This document shows, in pieces, positions 42,970 to 53,776 of a DNA stretch of 64,000 nucleotides; the stretch's first letter is position 1, and each line of letters opens with the position of its first letter. Position numbers and translations under genes: made by a program. The stretch is from Acidobacteriota bacterium. GTDB lineage: Bacteria > Acidobacteriota > Holophagae > Acanthopleuribacterales > Acanthopleuribacteraceae. Where the stretch lies: positions 1 to 64,000 of the forward strand of contig PDUC01000035.1 in NCBI GenBank assembly GCA_002747255.1, written 5' to 3'. Below the pieces are notes generated by a model that was not told the DNA's origin, made no database searches, and saw only the letters and a list, made by a program, of their open reading frames with translations.

Positions 42970-45900
42970 ATGAGAACAACTGGTTTTTTCAAACAACCAC
43001 CTGCTATCAATGATTTTGAGGCTATCAAAATTACACTGGCTTCTCCCGAAGTAATCCGTTCATGGTCCTTTGGTGAAGTCAAAAAACCGGAGACAATTAA
43101 CTATCGCACGTTTAAACCCGAAAAAGACGGACTCTTCTGCGCCCGGATATTTGGTCCAACTGTTGATTGGGAGTGTCTTTGCGGTAAGTACAAACGCATG
43201 AAATACCGAAACATCCGTTGCGATAAATGCGGTGTTGAAGTCACTCTCTCCAAGGTGCGAAGGGAGCGCATGGGCCATATCGAGTTAGCGGCACCCGTCT
43301 CTCATGTGTGGTTCTTCAAAGGCCTTCCAAGCCGAATTGGCTATCTTCTCGATATGCCTCTAAAAGATCTCGAACGTGTGTTGTATTTCGAACAATATGT
43401 CGTCATCAATGCCGGTGGTACGGATCTCGTTAAAAAAGATTTACTCACCGAAGAGATGTACCGTGAAAAGATCCAGGAATACGGCCCTGTTTTTACAGCT
43501 AAAATGGGAGCCGAAGCGATTAAGGAACTTTTGGTTGAACTCGAATTGGAAGAATTGGCATTGGAATTACGCCATGCCATGAAAACGGAGAGGTCGGTCC
43601 AGAAGAAGACCAAAACCGCAAAGAGATTGAAGGTTGTTGAAGCGTTCCTGAAATCTCAGAACAAACCCGAATGGATGATTATGGATGTTATTCCGGTCAT
43701 TCCACCAGAATTGCGACCTCTGGTGCCCCTGGATGGTGGACGTTTTGCCACCTCGGATCTCAACGACTTGTATCGACGGGTAATCAACAGGAATAATCGC
43801 CTTAGAAAATTGCAGGAGTTGCGCGCTCCCGATGTGATTATCCGCAACGAGAAGCGCATGCTGCAGGAAGCGGTTGACGCTCTGTTTGACAATGGCCGTC
43901 GCGGAAGAGTCCTGAAAGGAACCAACAATCGACCTTTGAAATCTCTTTCCGATACTCTGAAAGGAAAACAGGGACGTTTCAGACAGAACCTGCTCGGTAA
44001 ACGAGTGGATTATTCCGGTCGTACCGTTATTGTGGTCGGACCTGAACTAAGGCTGGACCAATGCGGGCTGCCCAAGGATATGGCACTTGAACTTTTTAAA
44101 CCTTTTATCTATCAACTGCTGGAAAGCAGAGAGCTTGCCGGTACCGTTAAAACCGCCAAGGAAATGGTGGAAGACAAGCTACCTGTTGTTTGGGATATGC
44201 TGGAAGAAGTTATCAATCAGCACCCCGTCATGCTAAACAGGGCGCCGACCTTGCACAGACTGGGTATTCAGGCTTTCTATCCCGTACTGGTAGAGGGCAA
44301 GGCTATTCGACTCCATCCTCTGGTTTGTACCGCGTTTAACGCAGACTTTGATGGCGACCAGATGGCAGTTCACGTTCCCCTCAGCCCAACTTCGGTTATT
44401 GAAGCGGAAACGCTGATGCTTTCAGCTCGTAATATTCTCTCTCCTGCGCACGGTAATCCCATTACAACACCCACACAGGATATCGTATTGGGTACTTATT
44501 ACCTCACCCTCGGTATTGAAGGGTTACCTTCGGAAGGTCAAACTTTTGGTTCCATATACGATGTGCTGCAAGCCAAAGAGCAGGGACTGATCGATACCCA
44601 TACCCATATTCGCTTGCGCTATTCCGGTGAGTTCATTGATTTGACCAATTCAAGATTCCCTCAGAGTATCACTCAAACCGAAAAGCAAGTACTCGACAAA
44701 GAGTACGTTGAAACAACGGTTGGACGTGTGATCTTCAACAGTCATTTTGGTGAGGATCATCCCTTTATCAACGGGAACTTAAAGAAAAAGGCTCTAACAG
44801 ACTTGGTCTTTTTCTGGAATTTGAGTTATGGTCGGGCACGAACGGTTGAACTGCTTGATATCCTCAAGTCCATGGGCTTCAACTGGGCAACCAAAGCGGG
44901 TCTTTCTTTTGGTATCGATGACATGAAAATACCCGAAAGAAAGGAAGCTTTGCTCGAAAAGGCACGTCAGGAAGTGATTGATATTGAAGAGCAGTTTCAG
45001 CAGGGTACACTGGAAAATCGCGAGCGTTACAACAAGGTTCTCCAGACTTGGACCCAAACCACCAACGAAATTGCCGATGCCATGATTAGTTTTATGGAAA
45101 TCCTGCCTGGTCACAAAGAACTCAACCCCATTTTTATTATGGCAGATTCCGGGGCCAGAGGCTCCAAAGACCAAATAAAACAGCTGGCTGGAATGAGAGG
45201 CTTGATGGCGAAACCATCTGGTGAAATAATCGAAACGCCCATTACAGCCAACTTTAAAGAGGGTCTAACCGTGCTGCAGTACTTCATCTCCACCCACGGA
45301 GCCAGGAAAGGTCTGGCCGATACGGCGCTGAAGACAGCTGACTCGGGATACCTGACCCGTCGACTGGTTGATGTGGCACAGGATGTCATTATCAATGAAT
45401 ACGACTGCGGAACGTTGGGTGGCATTCGTGCCAGAGCCATCATCGAGGGAGCTGAAATTATCGAGAGTTTACGTGACAGAATTGCAGGCCGCGTTGCTCT
45501 TGACGATATCTATCATCCCAATACCGGTGAATTGATCATCCAAGCAAATGAACAGTTTACACCGGAAATTGCCCAGAAAATTGAAGATTCCGGTATCCGT
45601 GATGTTGAAATTCGCTCGGTTCTCACCTGTGACTCTCCTCGCGGTGTGTGTCAGCTCTGCTACGGTACGGACCTGGCCTCCGGTAAATTGGTCGAGCTCG
45701 GGGAAGCTGTAGGTGTTATTGCTGCTCAATCAATTGGTGAGCCGGGCACTCAGTTAACCATGAGAACGTTCCACATTGGTGGTGCAGCTGCTGCTGAAAA
45801 AGAGCAGTCAACACATAAGAGCCGCCACGGTGGAACCATCAACTTCAAAAATATGAAGCGTGTTGAACGTGAAAACGGCGATGAAATCTGCCTGTCCAGA

Positions 45901-47217
45901 AACGGTATTATTACAGTTACGGATGAAGATGGTCGTGAAGAGCATTACAACACGGTTATCGGTGCGGTCCTCAAGGTTCATGAAGGGATGACCGTTGAAC
46001 CGAACACGACTCTCCTGGAATGGGATCCGCATTCCTTCCTCATCCTGACAGAGGCTTCAGGTACTGTTGAGTTCAAGAACCTGATACCCGATGTCACTAT
46101 GGTGGAAGAAGTTGAAGAAGCGACATCTAAATCAAGGATTAAAATTATCCCCTCTCCCAACGAGAAACAAGCACCCATGATCCAGATTAAAGACGATGAC
46201 GGAAAAGTCATCAGCGGTTATTCACTGCCCAATGACTCTCTCGTTATGGTTGAAAACGGTGCCTTTGCCAAGGCTGGTGATGTCATTGCCAAGATTCCTA
46301 AAGACACCACACGTCAAATGGATATCACGGGAGGTCTGCCCCGAATCGTTGAATTGTTCGAAGGTCGTAAGCCCAAAGAACCGGCTGTTATCTCCGAGAT
46401 TGATGGCTACGTGCGTTATGGGAACATCGTTCGTGGTCAACAGCGAGTCAGTGTCGAGAATGATTTTGGTTCGGTACGTGAGTACAGCGTTCCTCGTGGT
46501 AAGTACATTCACTATCAGGAGAACGATGAAATCAAAGCGGGCGCCCAGTTCATCGATGGCGCTCGTAATCCGCACGACATCCTTTCTGTTTTGGGTGAAA
46601 GCAAGTTGCAAACCTTCTTGCTCGATGAAATTCAGGAAGTCTACAGGCATCAGGGTGTTAAAATTAACGATAAGCACATTGAAATTATCATACGTCAGAT
46701 GATGCGCTGGATGGAAATTGAACAAGTTGGCGATACCCACTTCATTCTGGGCGAACGTGTTGATAAGTTTGAGTTTAAGAAGGTGAACGAAAAAGCGACG
46801 GCCGAAGGAAAAGAGCCCGCTAGCGGGAAGCCCTTGCTGGTTGGTATCACTAAAGCGTCACTTTCAACCAAATCATTTGTCTCAGCTGCAAGCTTCCAGG
46901 AAACAACACGTGTTCTCACGGAAGCCGCTATTGAAGGTAAACTGGACTATTTGCAAGGTCTCAAAGAAAACGTCATTATGGGTAAACTCATTCCAGCTGG
47001 AACGGGGTCCGCTCACTACCGGCACATCGAAATCGATGAAGATACAACCATTGCAGAGAACCAACAGGATGTCGATGAAGAGGAATTTGTTCGCATGCTC
47101 AGGGAGCAGGCTTCTCCATCTGCAAGTAAAGAAGAGGAAACTGCCGAAGTGAAGGCAGGTGACTCACCTGCGGAATCTTCAGAGCCAGTTGAAGCAAAAG
47201 AAAAAACAGAAGAATAG
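42970..47217 (+). CDS. rpoC: RNA polymerase beta prime subunit
   Basis: 1415 residues; the ATG follows GAGGGAGGACACCGAG. The N-terminal zinc-binding domain [23 protein letters not shown] (nucleotides 43165-43233), the clamp and lid regions, the catalytic [12 protein letters not shown] with the three aspartates, the trigger-loop area ([14 protein letters not shown] is the short local insertion region) and the second zinc site [13 protein letters not shown] are visible. The C-terminus ends in an acidic tail ([30 protein letters not shown]). It makes the active-site half of RNA polymerase. A strong terminator follows, so the operon ends here; rpsL, rpsG and fusA do not follow. Confidence 0.98.
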   Translation: MRTTGFFKQPPAINDFEAIKITLASPEVIRSWSFGEVKKPETINYRTFKPEKDGLFCARIFGPTVDWECLCGKYKRMKYRNIRCDKCGVEVTLSKVRRERMGHIELAAPVSHVWFFKGLPSRIGYLLDMPLKDLERVLYFEQYVVINAGGTDLVKKDLLTEEMYREKIQEYGPVFTAKMGAEAIKELLVELELEELALELRHAMKTERSVQKKTKTAKRLKVVEAFLKSQNKPEWMIMDVIPVIPPELRPLVPLDGGRFATSDLNDLYRRVINRNNRLRKLQELRAPDVIIRNEKRMLQEAVDALFDNGRRGRVLKGTNNRPLKSLSDTLKGKQGRFRQNLLGKRVDYSGRTVIVVGPELRLDQCGLPKDMALELFKPFIYQLLESRELAGTVKTAKEMVEDKLPVVWDMLEEVINQHPVMLNRAPTLHRLGIQAFYPVLVEGKAIRLHPLVCTAFNADFDGDQMAVHVPLSPTSVIEAETLMLSARNILSPAHGNPITTPTQDIVLGTYYLTLGIEGLPSEGQTFGSIYDVLQAKEQGLIDTHTHIRLRYSGEFIDLTNSRFPQSITQTEKQVLDKEYVETTVGRVIFNSHFGEDHPFINGNLKKKALTDLVFFWNLSYGRARTVELLDILKSMGFNWATKAGLSFGIDDMKIPERKEALLEKARQEVIDIEEQFQQGTLENRERYNKVLQTWTQTTNEIADAMISFMEILPGHKELNPIFIMADSGARGSKDQIKQLAGMRGLMAKPSGEIIETPITANFKEGLTVLQYFISTHGARKGLADTALKTADSGYLTRRLVDVAQDVIINEYDCGTLGGIRARAIIEGAEIIESLRDRIAGRVALDDIYHPNTGELIIQANEQFTPEIAQKIEDSGIRDVEIRSVLTCDSPRGVCQLCYGTDLASGKLVELGEAVGVIAAQSIGEPGTQLTMRTFHIGGAAAAEKEQSTHKSRHGGTINFKNMKRVERENGDEICLSRNGIITVTDEDGREEHYNTVIGAVLKVHEGMTVEPNTTLLEWDPHSFLILTEASGTVEFKNLIPDVTMVEEVEEATSKSRIKIIPSPNEKQAPMIQIKDDDGKVISGYSLPNDSLVMVENGAFAKAGDVIAKIPKDTTRQMDITGGLPRIVELFEGRKPKEPAVISEIDGYVRYGNIVRGQQRVSVENDFGSVREYSVPRGKYIHYQENDEIKAGAQFIDGARNPHDILSVLGESKLQTFLLDEIQEVYRHQGVKINDKHIEIIIRQMMRWMEIEQVGDTHFILGERVDKFEFKKVNEKATAEGKEPASGKPLLVGITKASLSTKSFVSAASFQETTRVLTEAAIEGKLDYLQGLKENVIMGKLIPAGTGSAHYRHIEIDEDTTIAENQQDVDEEEFVRMLREQASPSASKEEETAEVKAGDSPAESSEPVEAKEKTEE

Positions 47218-47235
47218 ATTTTCGTCTAATAACAG

Positions 47236-47268
47236 AAAAAGGAGAAGTTTCACGCTTCTCCTTTTTTT
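47236..47268 (+). terminator. Terminator of the rpoBC operon
   Basis: AAAAAGGAGAAG (47236-47247) pairs perfectly with CTTCTCCTTTTT (47255-47266) across a 7-base loop, followed by T. Confidence 0.95.
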
Positions 47269-47489
47269 ATGCCAAAATGTTAACACGGTTTAATGATCTG
47301 ATCCCATTTTGTCAGTCTGAACAAACAGAAAAAACAACCGAACCCTTGCTGTTCCGAAAACGCAATAATACAAAAAATGCTTTTATCATGCCAATCTTTC
47401 AATATGACATGATGCTGGAGCGAAACATCTTTATGGGTTAGAATAGTCTGGACAGGTTCAGAATGCCATACAACCGCAGGGAGTTTCAC

Positions 47490-47924
47490 ATGATGAAAAC
47501 CACAGAAAAGAAGATCAACTTTAAAGCAGCCTTTTCACTTGTTGAAATGATGATCGTGGTTGTCATTCTCGGTCTGCTCTTTTCCCTGGTTGTACCCGCA
47601 TTTAAGAACAATGTCGATAAGACCAAGTATGAAACTTCCATTATGAATTTGAAGTCAGTTGCAAAGGCGTTGGAACAGTACTATCTTCAGCAGGGAAAAT
47701 ACCCTGTTTTCAAAAACTGGAGTGAAGTTTGTTCGGAGAAAAGCCCCCTGCTGAAATACATCTCTAAAGTTCCCCAAACAGATGGTTGGGGCAGACCTTA
47801 TCGTATTAAATCGAGTGAAGAGCAATATGAATTATCGGGACAGGCTTCACCAAACCCCAAACACAAAGTTGAATTTCCCGCTTATAAAATTACAACCGAT
47901 TTGCATTTCAGCAAAGAAGGCTGA
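47490..47924 (+). CDS. GspG/pilin-like pseudopilin
   Basis: 144 residues from the ATG at 47490 (AGGGAG six bases upstream); the next ATG, at 47493, is also possible. The leader MMKTTEKKINFKAA is cleaved before F in A-FSLVEMMIVVVILGLLFSLVVPAF: the prepilin signature, with Ala instead of Gly at -1 and the conserved Glu at +5. The rest is like major pseudopilins of type II secretion (MNLKSVAKALEQYYLQQGKYP, TDGWGRPY). It is probably assembled into a short periplasmic pseudopilus, or serves as a type IV pilin-like protein. No other secretion gene is near, so its machine is elsewhere in the genome. Confidence 0.85.
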   Translation: MMKTTEKKINFKAAFSLVEMMIVVVILGLLFSLVVPAFKNNVDKTKYETSIMNLKSVAKALEQYYLQQGKYPVFKNWSEVCSEKSPLLKYISKVPQTDGWGRPYRIKSSEEQYELSGQASPNPKHKVEFPAYKITTDLHFSKEG

Positions 47925-48055
47925 TGTTCAAACTGCAAATGGATAGGATTAGCGTGTTATTGAGCTTAAAGAGAACTCCTGGATATTTGTCTCGATATAA
48001 ACATACGATGTTTTCCAGGCATGGTTGTATGGCTGATTTGCTGTGAGGTGACTTG

Positions 48056-48943
48056 ATGTTTGCCCCTATTTCCTATCATCAACCTCTGTTCAGGCCGCCC
48101 AGTGAAGGGAGATCGTTGATTTTTCAGGTAACACTTGGGTGCTCCTGGAATAGGTGTGCATTTTGCGAGATGTACACTTCCAAATCATTCAAAGTGCGCA
48201 GCCAGGAAGAGGTATTCAGTGAAATAGAGTCAATGTCTTCTTTCGCGCCCCACACAGAACGCGTGTTTCTCGCAGACGGCAATGCCATGGTGTTGAAAAC
48301 GAGTCGCTTACTGCGTATTTTGGATAAGTTGAAACGGGAATTTCAAAAACTTCGACGTGTCACAGCCTATGCGTTGCCATCGGATGTCATTCGCAAGACG
48401 CCGGATGAGTTGAAGGCCTTGTATGATGCGGGCCTGAAAATGCTGTATGTGGGGCTGGAGAGCGGAGACGATGAACTGCTTGGCAAAATAAATAAGAGTG
48501 AAAGCCAGGAGTCTTCCATTGAGGGTTGTCTTCTGGCCAGAAAGGCGGGCATGAAACTCTCCGTGATGATTCTGAATGGTTTGGGTGGCAGAGAACTGAG
48601 CTATCAACACGCTGTAAATTCAGCGCAAATGGTGAACAAGATCCAACCGGAATACCTCTCAACGCTTGTACTTAGTTTTCCTCTGGGGCTCGATCACTTC
48701 CTGGGACGATACAAAGGCCGTTTTACGCCTCTAAATACCATAGGTCTAATTGAGGAAATGGGTTCATTCATCAGCTGTCTCGAGTTGGAGCAATCGGTAT
48801 TTCGCAGTGATCACGCTTCCAATTACCTGGTTCTAAAAGGTCAGTTAAATCGGGATAAGGAAGTGTTATTGAGTCAAATTAACCACACTCTGACGAACCC
48901 TGAAAACGCTGGTCTCAGAAAGGAATGGCAGAGAGGGCTGTGA
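48056..48943 (+). CDS. Radical SAM protein
   Basis: 295 residues from the ATG at 48056, with GAGGTGA five bases upstream. The iron-sulfur motif reads GCSWNRCAFCEMY, i.e. C-x4-C-x2-C rather than the classic C-x3-C-x2-C; this spacing is known in a Fe-S oxidoreductase subgroup with a C-x-M-Y end. Then VFLADGNAMVL, RVTAYALPSDVI, MLYVGLESGDDELLGKINK (Elp3-like GLESG) and MKLSVMILNGLGG follow the radical SAM barrel. The enzyme would reductively cleave S-adenosylmethionine; the substrate is unknown. It has no second cluster domain or B12 domain. It stands alone between the pseudopilin and a convergent secreted-protein gene. Confidence 0.85.
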   Translation: MFAPISYHQPLFRPPSEGRSLIFQVTLGCSWNRCAFCEMYTSKSFKVRSQEEVFSEIESMSSFAPHTERVFLADGNAMVLKTSRLLRILDKLKREFQKLRRVTAYALPSDVIRKTPDELKALYDAGLKMLYVGLESGDDELLGKINKSESQESSIEGCLLARKAGMKLSVMILNGLGGRELSYQHAVNSAQMVNKIQPEYLSTLVLSFPLGLDHFLGRYKGRFTPLNTIGLIEEMGSFISCLELEQSVFRSDHASNYLVLKGQLNRDKEVLLSQINHTLTNPENAGLRKEWQRGL

Positions 48944-49081
48944 ACCTGGCCCGGGTGGTTACTTCATGGCGGAATGCTTGAAACAGTCTGCGTCGCTTTT
49001 TTGGGAATACACCTCTTTTGTTTTAGAGGAGTTGATGCAAAGCAACCATTTTTCTGACTTTTTCCAAACTGATCGCTAAAT

Positions 49082-49113
49082 AAAAAAAGCCCCGAAAAAT
49101 CGGGGCTTTTTTG
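49082..49113. terminator. Bidirectional terminator between convergent genes
   Basis: AAAAAAAGCCCCGA pairs with TCGGGGCTTTTTT around an AAAA loop, with A/T runs at both sides. It serves the radical SAM gene (plus) and the large secreted-protein gene (minus). Confidence 0.95.
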
Positions 49114-49131
49114 TTTATTGATACTATCCAA

Positions 49132-51615
49132 TTACTTGATAGAGGTTAATTTGAAGCTTTTGAACTTGGGCTTTGCATTGTTAAAGATAACACGTGCGGG
49201 TTCTTCAGCTCGTTTCTTGGAGTCAAGAGTTACAGCGGGGTTAAATACACGGATGTTGTCAATCAGCCATCGTTGGTCGGTATTACGACCAAAGATTACA
49301 AATGCCATTTTGAATCCTGGCTCCATTTCATAATCAAATGATGTACCGCCGATAGCTTGAACAATGTATATCCAGCGAGCCCAACCAGATTGACCGATTG
49401 TGGTTCCGTTCACATCAACATCCACTCCTTCTAAACCAGCGTTGTACTGGAATCCGGTAACAGCTTCAAGGGAGTCTGAACCATCGTAGCGATAGTACAT
49501 ACTGAGACCCGATCCATCCTGTTCAGTGGGTGAAATGCAGAGCAAGTTGTTGTCGAAATCGATAATGGTGACGCCTGATTCCGGTATATCCAACATGGGA
49601 GACTCAAGACCTGAGACCTCGCCTTCACCACCGGCAGGCACCTGTGAAAGGGACATGCCGTACTTGGTGCCTTCCCAATTGAACCCTTCCCAATCTGCTT
49701 GGCCATTTCCATCGCCTTCACTTCCGGTCCAGGCATTCACTGCGTGTCTTTCAAGATCTGCTTCAGTAGAGAAGGTATTCAGATAAACGGGGAATTCACT
49801 AACTAACAGACCGAAATCAGTTTGAGGAATGGCATCGCCATCGAAAAGTGAAACCAGGATGTAGTACGTACCTGCGGGATATTGACGAGCTACACTTTCA
49901 TTGCCACCACCAGAAGCGGCGTAGTCGATGGACATATCAGTGTGTTCGGAAACATCAAAGAAGTTGCCATTGGGACGTTCTTCATTAACGACGAACATAT
50001 CAAGGTCAGCATTCATGGCTGAAGGGCGCACGCCAATTACCAGAGATGTGGGTTGAGTCAGGGTAAACTTGAAGATCGATTCGATGGCATCGGTACCGTT
50101 ACCGTAGTCATTGATAACCTCGCTTTCGGAACCTTGAGCCAGATTACCTACGACGTTGATGTTCCAGCCATTTTCACCGGGTTGGAGAACCATGGCGTTG
50201 GCGTAGCTGTTATTGCCGTTTGCTTCGGGAATGTATACCCTTTCGCCTGGTTCACCTGAACCGCCAGTGGACTCTGTGCTGACTTTGGCGTTAACACCGG
50301 AGAGATTATCGCGGATGGTTCTACCTTGGTCGCCCCAAAGCATGAAACCCGCAAATTGAGAAGCACTTGCTTTTGCCTGTACCCACATGCCGTCTGCGGC
50401 ATTGGGGAACATGCTGGAACCAACAGAGACCACTTTTTTGTTGGGAGCAACGCCCGACTTGACATAAGTATCTACAACCTGACCATCAGCATTCATGAGA
50501 TTGAAGGTGAGGTCTGCTGTCTCTGTACCTACGTTAACAGCGACGATACCCGCCCATGTACCTTCAGTGGCAGTGTAGTAAGGGTAGTCGAGCACGTTGC
50601 CGTGTGTGTAGTTGCCCTGGATACCGGCAAATGTAGCGTCTTCTTTGCCGTTGGCAGAACCAAAGAGCTCGTAACCAACCAGATCCTGGTCGGAAGTAAC
50701 TTGAACCCATGCGGTGCCGGCAGGTACTCTTTCCTGTGTGTTGGCATCAAAGAGGAGCGTGACTTTTCCACTGGGATCGATTGGATCCGGCTGATACGTT
50801 TTCAGAACAAATCCGTTGGCATCGTAATAAGTTTCCGTTACGCTGGCGGCCGCATCGCCGACGTTGATATAGACCATGCCAGTCCAGAAGTTAACGGTGT
50901 CTGTCGCTACGTGAAGGAAACGAAGGGTTTTACCTTTGCTGTCTTCAAGGCCGAGAGATGCCATTGCATTCTTGGTGTTGTAGCTGAAGTACTCCATGGC
51001 ACTGTTGCCTGCGGCGTTACTTTCCATCCAAACCCAATTGATAGTGGATACATCAGACCAGAGATCGAGAACGTTTTTCTTTGCTTTGCCATAAGGTGTT
51101 GCGTGTTCGGTTAAAACTTTAGTAGAACCAGATGGTTTGGGACGCAAAGCTGTCTGGAAACCCTGGTTCGTGCCGTTTACGGATACGATTACGGTTGTAA
51201 AAGCTTCTGTATTTTTGGCTACATGCGGGGTATAGAGGTTTTCACTCAATTTGGATGAAGACCAATAAGCTGAGCGCGTGCCAGTATTCATAACTTCAGC
51301 AAAAACATGCAGATTTGCCATGCTGCTTACTTTTAACCAACAAATATTGGCCGCATTCTCGCCAAATAAATCGTTAATTGACATATAAGCCATACCCATG
51401 GCATTCAGGCTGGTAAGAGCTTCAGAAGCTCCGTATTCTGTGCCATCACCACCGAAACCCAACACGGTGAGTTCTGCAGCTGCGTCTGTGGGATTGACGG
51501 CACCGATATAGGTCATATTTCCATTGCCGCATTGAACTTCTGGGACATAATAGTCACCGGCATACGCCAATGAACACAAGGTTAACATTATGATAGTAAA
51601 ACGTTTAAACGTCAT
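49132..51615 (-). CDS. Large secreted beta-rich surface protein
   Basis: The ATG at 51615 follows GAAGGAG and opens a signal peptide (TFKRFTIIMLTLCSLAYA), giving 827 residues; the longer frame adds 17 unsuitable residues. The first 450 residues contain repeating beta-sandwich units (for example GNMTYIGAVNPTDAAAELTVLG, WTGMVYINVGDAAASVTETYYD and WAGIVAVNVGTETADLTFNLMN), each beginning W/Y-x-G-x-x-x-x-N. A pre-peptidase-like domain follows (FKFTLTQPTSLVIGVRPSAMNADLDMFV) and then a C-terminal lectin/MAM-like sandwich (MAFVIFGRNTDQRWLIDNIRV). No enzyme motif is seen. It is probably a surface or exported adhesin-type protein. It ends in a charged basic tail without a sorting motif. Confidence 0.75.
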   Translation of the reverse strand: MTFKRFTIIMLTLCSLAYAGDYYVPEVQCGNGNMTYIGAVNPTDAAAELTVLGFGGDGTEYGASEALTSLNAMGMAYMSINDLFGENAANICWLKVSSMANLHVFAEVMNTGTRSAYWSSSKLSENLYTPHVAKNTEAFTTVIVSVNGTNQGFQTALRPKPSGSTKVLTEHATPYGKAKKNVLDLWSDVSTINWVWMESNAAGNSAMEYFSYNTKNAMASLGLEDSKGKTLRFLHVATDTVNFWTGMVYINVGDAAASVTETYYDANGFVLKTYQPDPIDPSGKVTLLFDANTQERVPAGTAWVQVTSDQDLVGYELFGSANGKEDATFAGIQGNYTHGNVLDYPYYTATEGTWAGIVAVNVGTETADLTFNLMNADGQVVDTYVKSGVAPNKKVVSVGSSMFPNAADGMWVQAKASASQFAGFMLWGDQGRTIRDNLSGVNAKVSTESTGGSGEPGERVYIPEANGNNSYANAMVLQPGENGWNINVVGNLAQGSESEVINDYGNGTDAIESIFKFTLTQPTSLVIGVRPSAMNADLDMFVVNEERPNGNFFDVSEHTDMSIDYAASGGGNESVARQYPAGTYYILVSLFDGDAIPQTDFGLLVSEFPVYLNTFSTEADLERHAVNAWTGSEGDGNGQADWEGFNWEGTKYGMSLSQVPAGGEGEVSGLESPMLDIPESGVTIIDFDNNLLCISPTEQDGSGLSMYYRYDGSDSLEAVTGFQYNAGLEGVDVDVNGTTIGQSGWARWIYIVQAIGGTSFDYEMEPGFKMAFVIFGRNTDQRWLIDNIRVFNPAVTLDSKKRAEEPARVIFNNAKPKFKSFKLTSIK

Positions 51616-51801
51616 ATCTTCTCCTTCTTCATTCTCTTGCCTGGTGTCAGGCTTTGCATTGTGCAAGTTTGAATTCGAATCTCCGATTCAGAATCTCTCG
51701 TAAGACCAAGTATACCTTATTTTTACCTTAGAACCAAGTTATTTGGACGGGAAACGCCGTTGAACGAATCCTTTTTTCTTTACCTGCACAATTGGAAAAT
51801 C

Positions 51802-51830
51802 TTGTTAAGCCGTGTGTTTAGTGAGATAAT
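51802..51830 (+). promoter_or_regulatory. Promoter of cysK
   Basis: TTGTTA (51802-51807), a 17-base spacer and GATAAT (51825-51830); the ribosome site AGAGGAG and the ATG at 51858 follow. Confidence 0.65.
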
Positions 51831-51857
51831 TACTGTTTCAGGAAGAGGAGTTGTAGG

Positions 51858-52781
51858 ATGAATATATTTTCAGACATTACACAAACTATTGGTAATACAC
51901 CTCTCGTTCAATTAAATAAGGCCGGTCTTAAATTCAGTGGTTTACTTTTAGCCAAATTGGAGTATTTCAATCCCATGGGCAGCCTGAAAGATCGCATAGC
52001 TGTCAAAATGATAGACGAAGCAGAAAGCAAAGGGCTCTTATCCAAAGGCGGAACCATAGTCGAACCCACCAGCGGCAATACGGGAATCGGCCTGGCTCTG
52101 GTTTCAGCGGCAAGAGGGTACCGTCTCATTTTAACCATGCCCGAGTCCATGACCATAGAGCGAAGAAAAATCCTCAAACATCTCGGTGCAGAACTGGTTC
52201 TTACTCCATCCGATCGAAGAATGGAGGGAGCGGTGGAAAAAGCAAAGGAAATTGTAGCGAATACACAAAATGCGTATATGCCTTCGCAGTTCAGCAATTC
52301 CGTCAATCTCGCCATTCATAGGGAAACAACTGCTCAGGAGATTTGGAACGATACCAATGGTAAGGTGGATATCTTCGTTGCGGGCATAGGCACAGGCGGC
52401 TCTCTTTGCGGTGTCGCACAGGGTTTGAAAGAGAAAAATCCAGATGTCTATGTTGTAGGCGTAGAACCTTCCAATTCCAGTGTTATTGCCGGAGGCCGTC
52501 CCGGCCGCCACTTAATTCAAGGTATTGGTGCGGGATTTGTTCCCGACATCTACGATGAAACAGTTGTCGATGAGCTGATGTCTGTGTCGGATGACGATGC
52601 CATTAACTACACCAGAAAATTAGCCCAGCAGGAGGGTATTTTTGCCGGTGTCAGCTCCGGTGCCAATCTCTCTGCCGCTTTGGAAATAGGAAAACGGCCG
52701 GAAAATGAAGGGAAGACCATCGTCTTTCTCTGTGCCGACACGGGTGAAAGATACTGTTCAACAGGTCTTTGTTTGGATTGA
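51858..52781 (+). CDS. cysK: Cysteine synthase (O-acetylserine sulfhydrylase)
   Basis: 307 residues. Fold-type II PLP enzyme: TIGNTPLVQLN, the pyridoxal lysine K44 in NPMGSLKDR (usual text NPGGSVKDR), the substrate loop TSGNTG (71-76), GIGTGGSLCG and FAGVSSGANLSAAL. It condenses O-acetylserine with sulfide to cysteine in the cytosol. The C-terminal CADTGERYCSTGL is of the CysK type rather than cystathionine beta-synthase. The gene has its own promoter. Its product is a substrate for the glutamate-cysteine ligase encoded at 19270, but they are far apart. Confidence 0.93.
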   Translation: MNIFSDITQTIGNTPLVQLNKAGLKFSGLLLAKLEYFNPMGSLKDRIAVKMIDEAESKGLLSKGGTIVEPTSGNTGIGLALVSAARGYRLILTMPESMTIERRKILKHLGAELVLTPSDRRMEGAVEKAKEIVANTQNAYMPSQFSNSVNLAIHRETTAQEIWNDTNGKVDIFVAGIGTGGSLCGVAQGLKEKNPDVYVVGVEPSNSSVIAGGRPGRHLIQGIGAGFVPDIYDETVVDELMSVSDDDAINYTRKLAQQEGIFAGVSSGANLSAALEIGKRPENEGKTIVFLCADTGERYCSTGLCLD

Positions 52782-52883
52782 TCTTTTCCTCTCTTGCATT
52801 CCTCAGCTTGATTCAAGCAAGAGTATGAAAAAAGTAGATGAAATGATATGAACGGTTCTGATTGATCAGGATGGAGGCATAAC

Positions 52884-53750
52884 ATGGATGACATAAAGGT
52901 ACTTTTAAACGGCGAACTGATTGAAGCGGAACAGGCTAAAATTTCACTTTTTGATTATGGCTTTCTCTTTGGGACCAGTGTTTATGAAGTTTTGAAAACA
53001 GTCAATGGAGAGGTCTTTGCCGGAGAACTTCATTTAAAAAGAATGCGCTATTCTGCAGAAAAAGTGGGAATCCCTATTCCGTGGGAGAACAGCTTCCTTA
53101 TTGACGAGTTCTACAAGCTCGTCAAATACATTGATAATCCATCCTGTTATATTCGATTGGTCGTTACCAGAGGTGTGGGCCCTTTGACTTTTCACCCTTC
53201 GGAATGTACCTTTCCCAATAGAATTGTTTATGGACGAGTGCTTCATCGCATTGCCGATGAAGAGTATGAAAAAGGCGTCAGCTTGATGATTTCTGACTAC
53301 CGCAAGGCTCCCAGCAGGCATCGGACTGGCAATGTCAAGACGGGCAATTTCCTTGGACATGTTTTACCTCTGCATAAAGCGAGATCATCCGGCTATCACG
53401 AAGCCTTGATGCTCAATCACCGTGATGAGATTACAGAATGCACCACAGCCAATATTTTTTGGATTTCGAAAGGCCGGCTTTATACACCCACGCTGCGAGC
53501 TGGTGTATTAAAGGGCGTCACCAGGGAACTGGTGCTTTCCATGGCTAAAAAAATGAAGATGGATGTTCTTATAGGAAGGTTTACTTTAGAAGATCTGAAT
53601 CGGGCCGATGAAGTATTTATCACCTCAACAACAAGGGATATTCTACCTGTCTCGTTGGTTGGTGATAAAAGGTTCCCGGTTGGTGAAAAAACAAAGGCAC
53701 TGATGGCTGCCGTTTTTAAGCAGGGAATGAAAAATGTCAACTCCAGATAA
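52884..53750 (+). CDS. Class IV PLP aminotransferase (BCAT/D-amino acid type)
   Basis: 288 residues; the ATG follows GGAGG. Fold-type IV markers: ISLFDYGFLFGTSVYEVL at the start, the pyridoxal lysine K152 in VKTGNFLGHVL, E185 in DEITECTTANIFWI, and FITSTTRDILPV. The family includes branched-chain aminotransferase, D-alanine aminotransferase and aminodeoxychorismate lyase. The short length and CTTANIF style fit any of them, so the substrate is open. It lies 102 bases after cysK on the same strand and may be in the same transcript. The small PilZ-like gene follows after 26 bases. Confidence 0.87.
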   Translation: MDDIKVLLNGELIEAEQAKISLFDYGFLFGTSVYEVLKTVNGEVFAGELHLKRMRYSAEKVGIPIPWENSFLIDEFYKLVKYIDNPSCYIRLVVTRGVGPLTFHPSECTFPNRIVYGRVLHRIADEEYEKGVSLMISDYRKAPSRHRTGNVKTGNFLGHVLPLHKARSSGYHEALMLNHRDEITECTTANIFWISKGRLYTPTLRAGVLKGVTRELVLSMAKKMKMDVLIGRFTLEDLNRADEVFITSTTRDILPVSLVGDKRFPVGEKTKALMAAVFKQGMKNVNSR

Positions 53751-53776
53751 GCTGGCCTGTCCAAGAGAGGTTTGAA

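Noticed and set aside
50326-51114. A 262-residue open frame opposite the large secreted-protein gene
   Set aside because: It lies wholly antisense to a gene with signal peptide, ribosome site and terminator, has no ribosome site of its own and reads as cysteine-rich shadow text.
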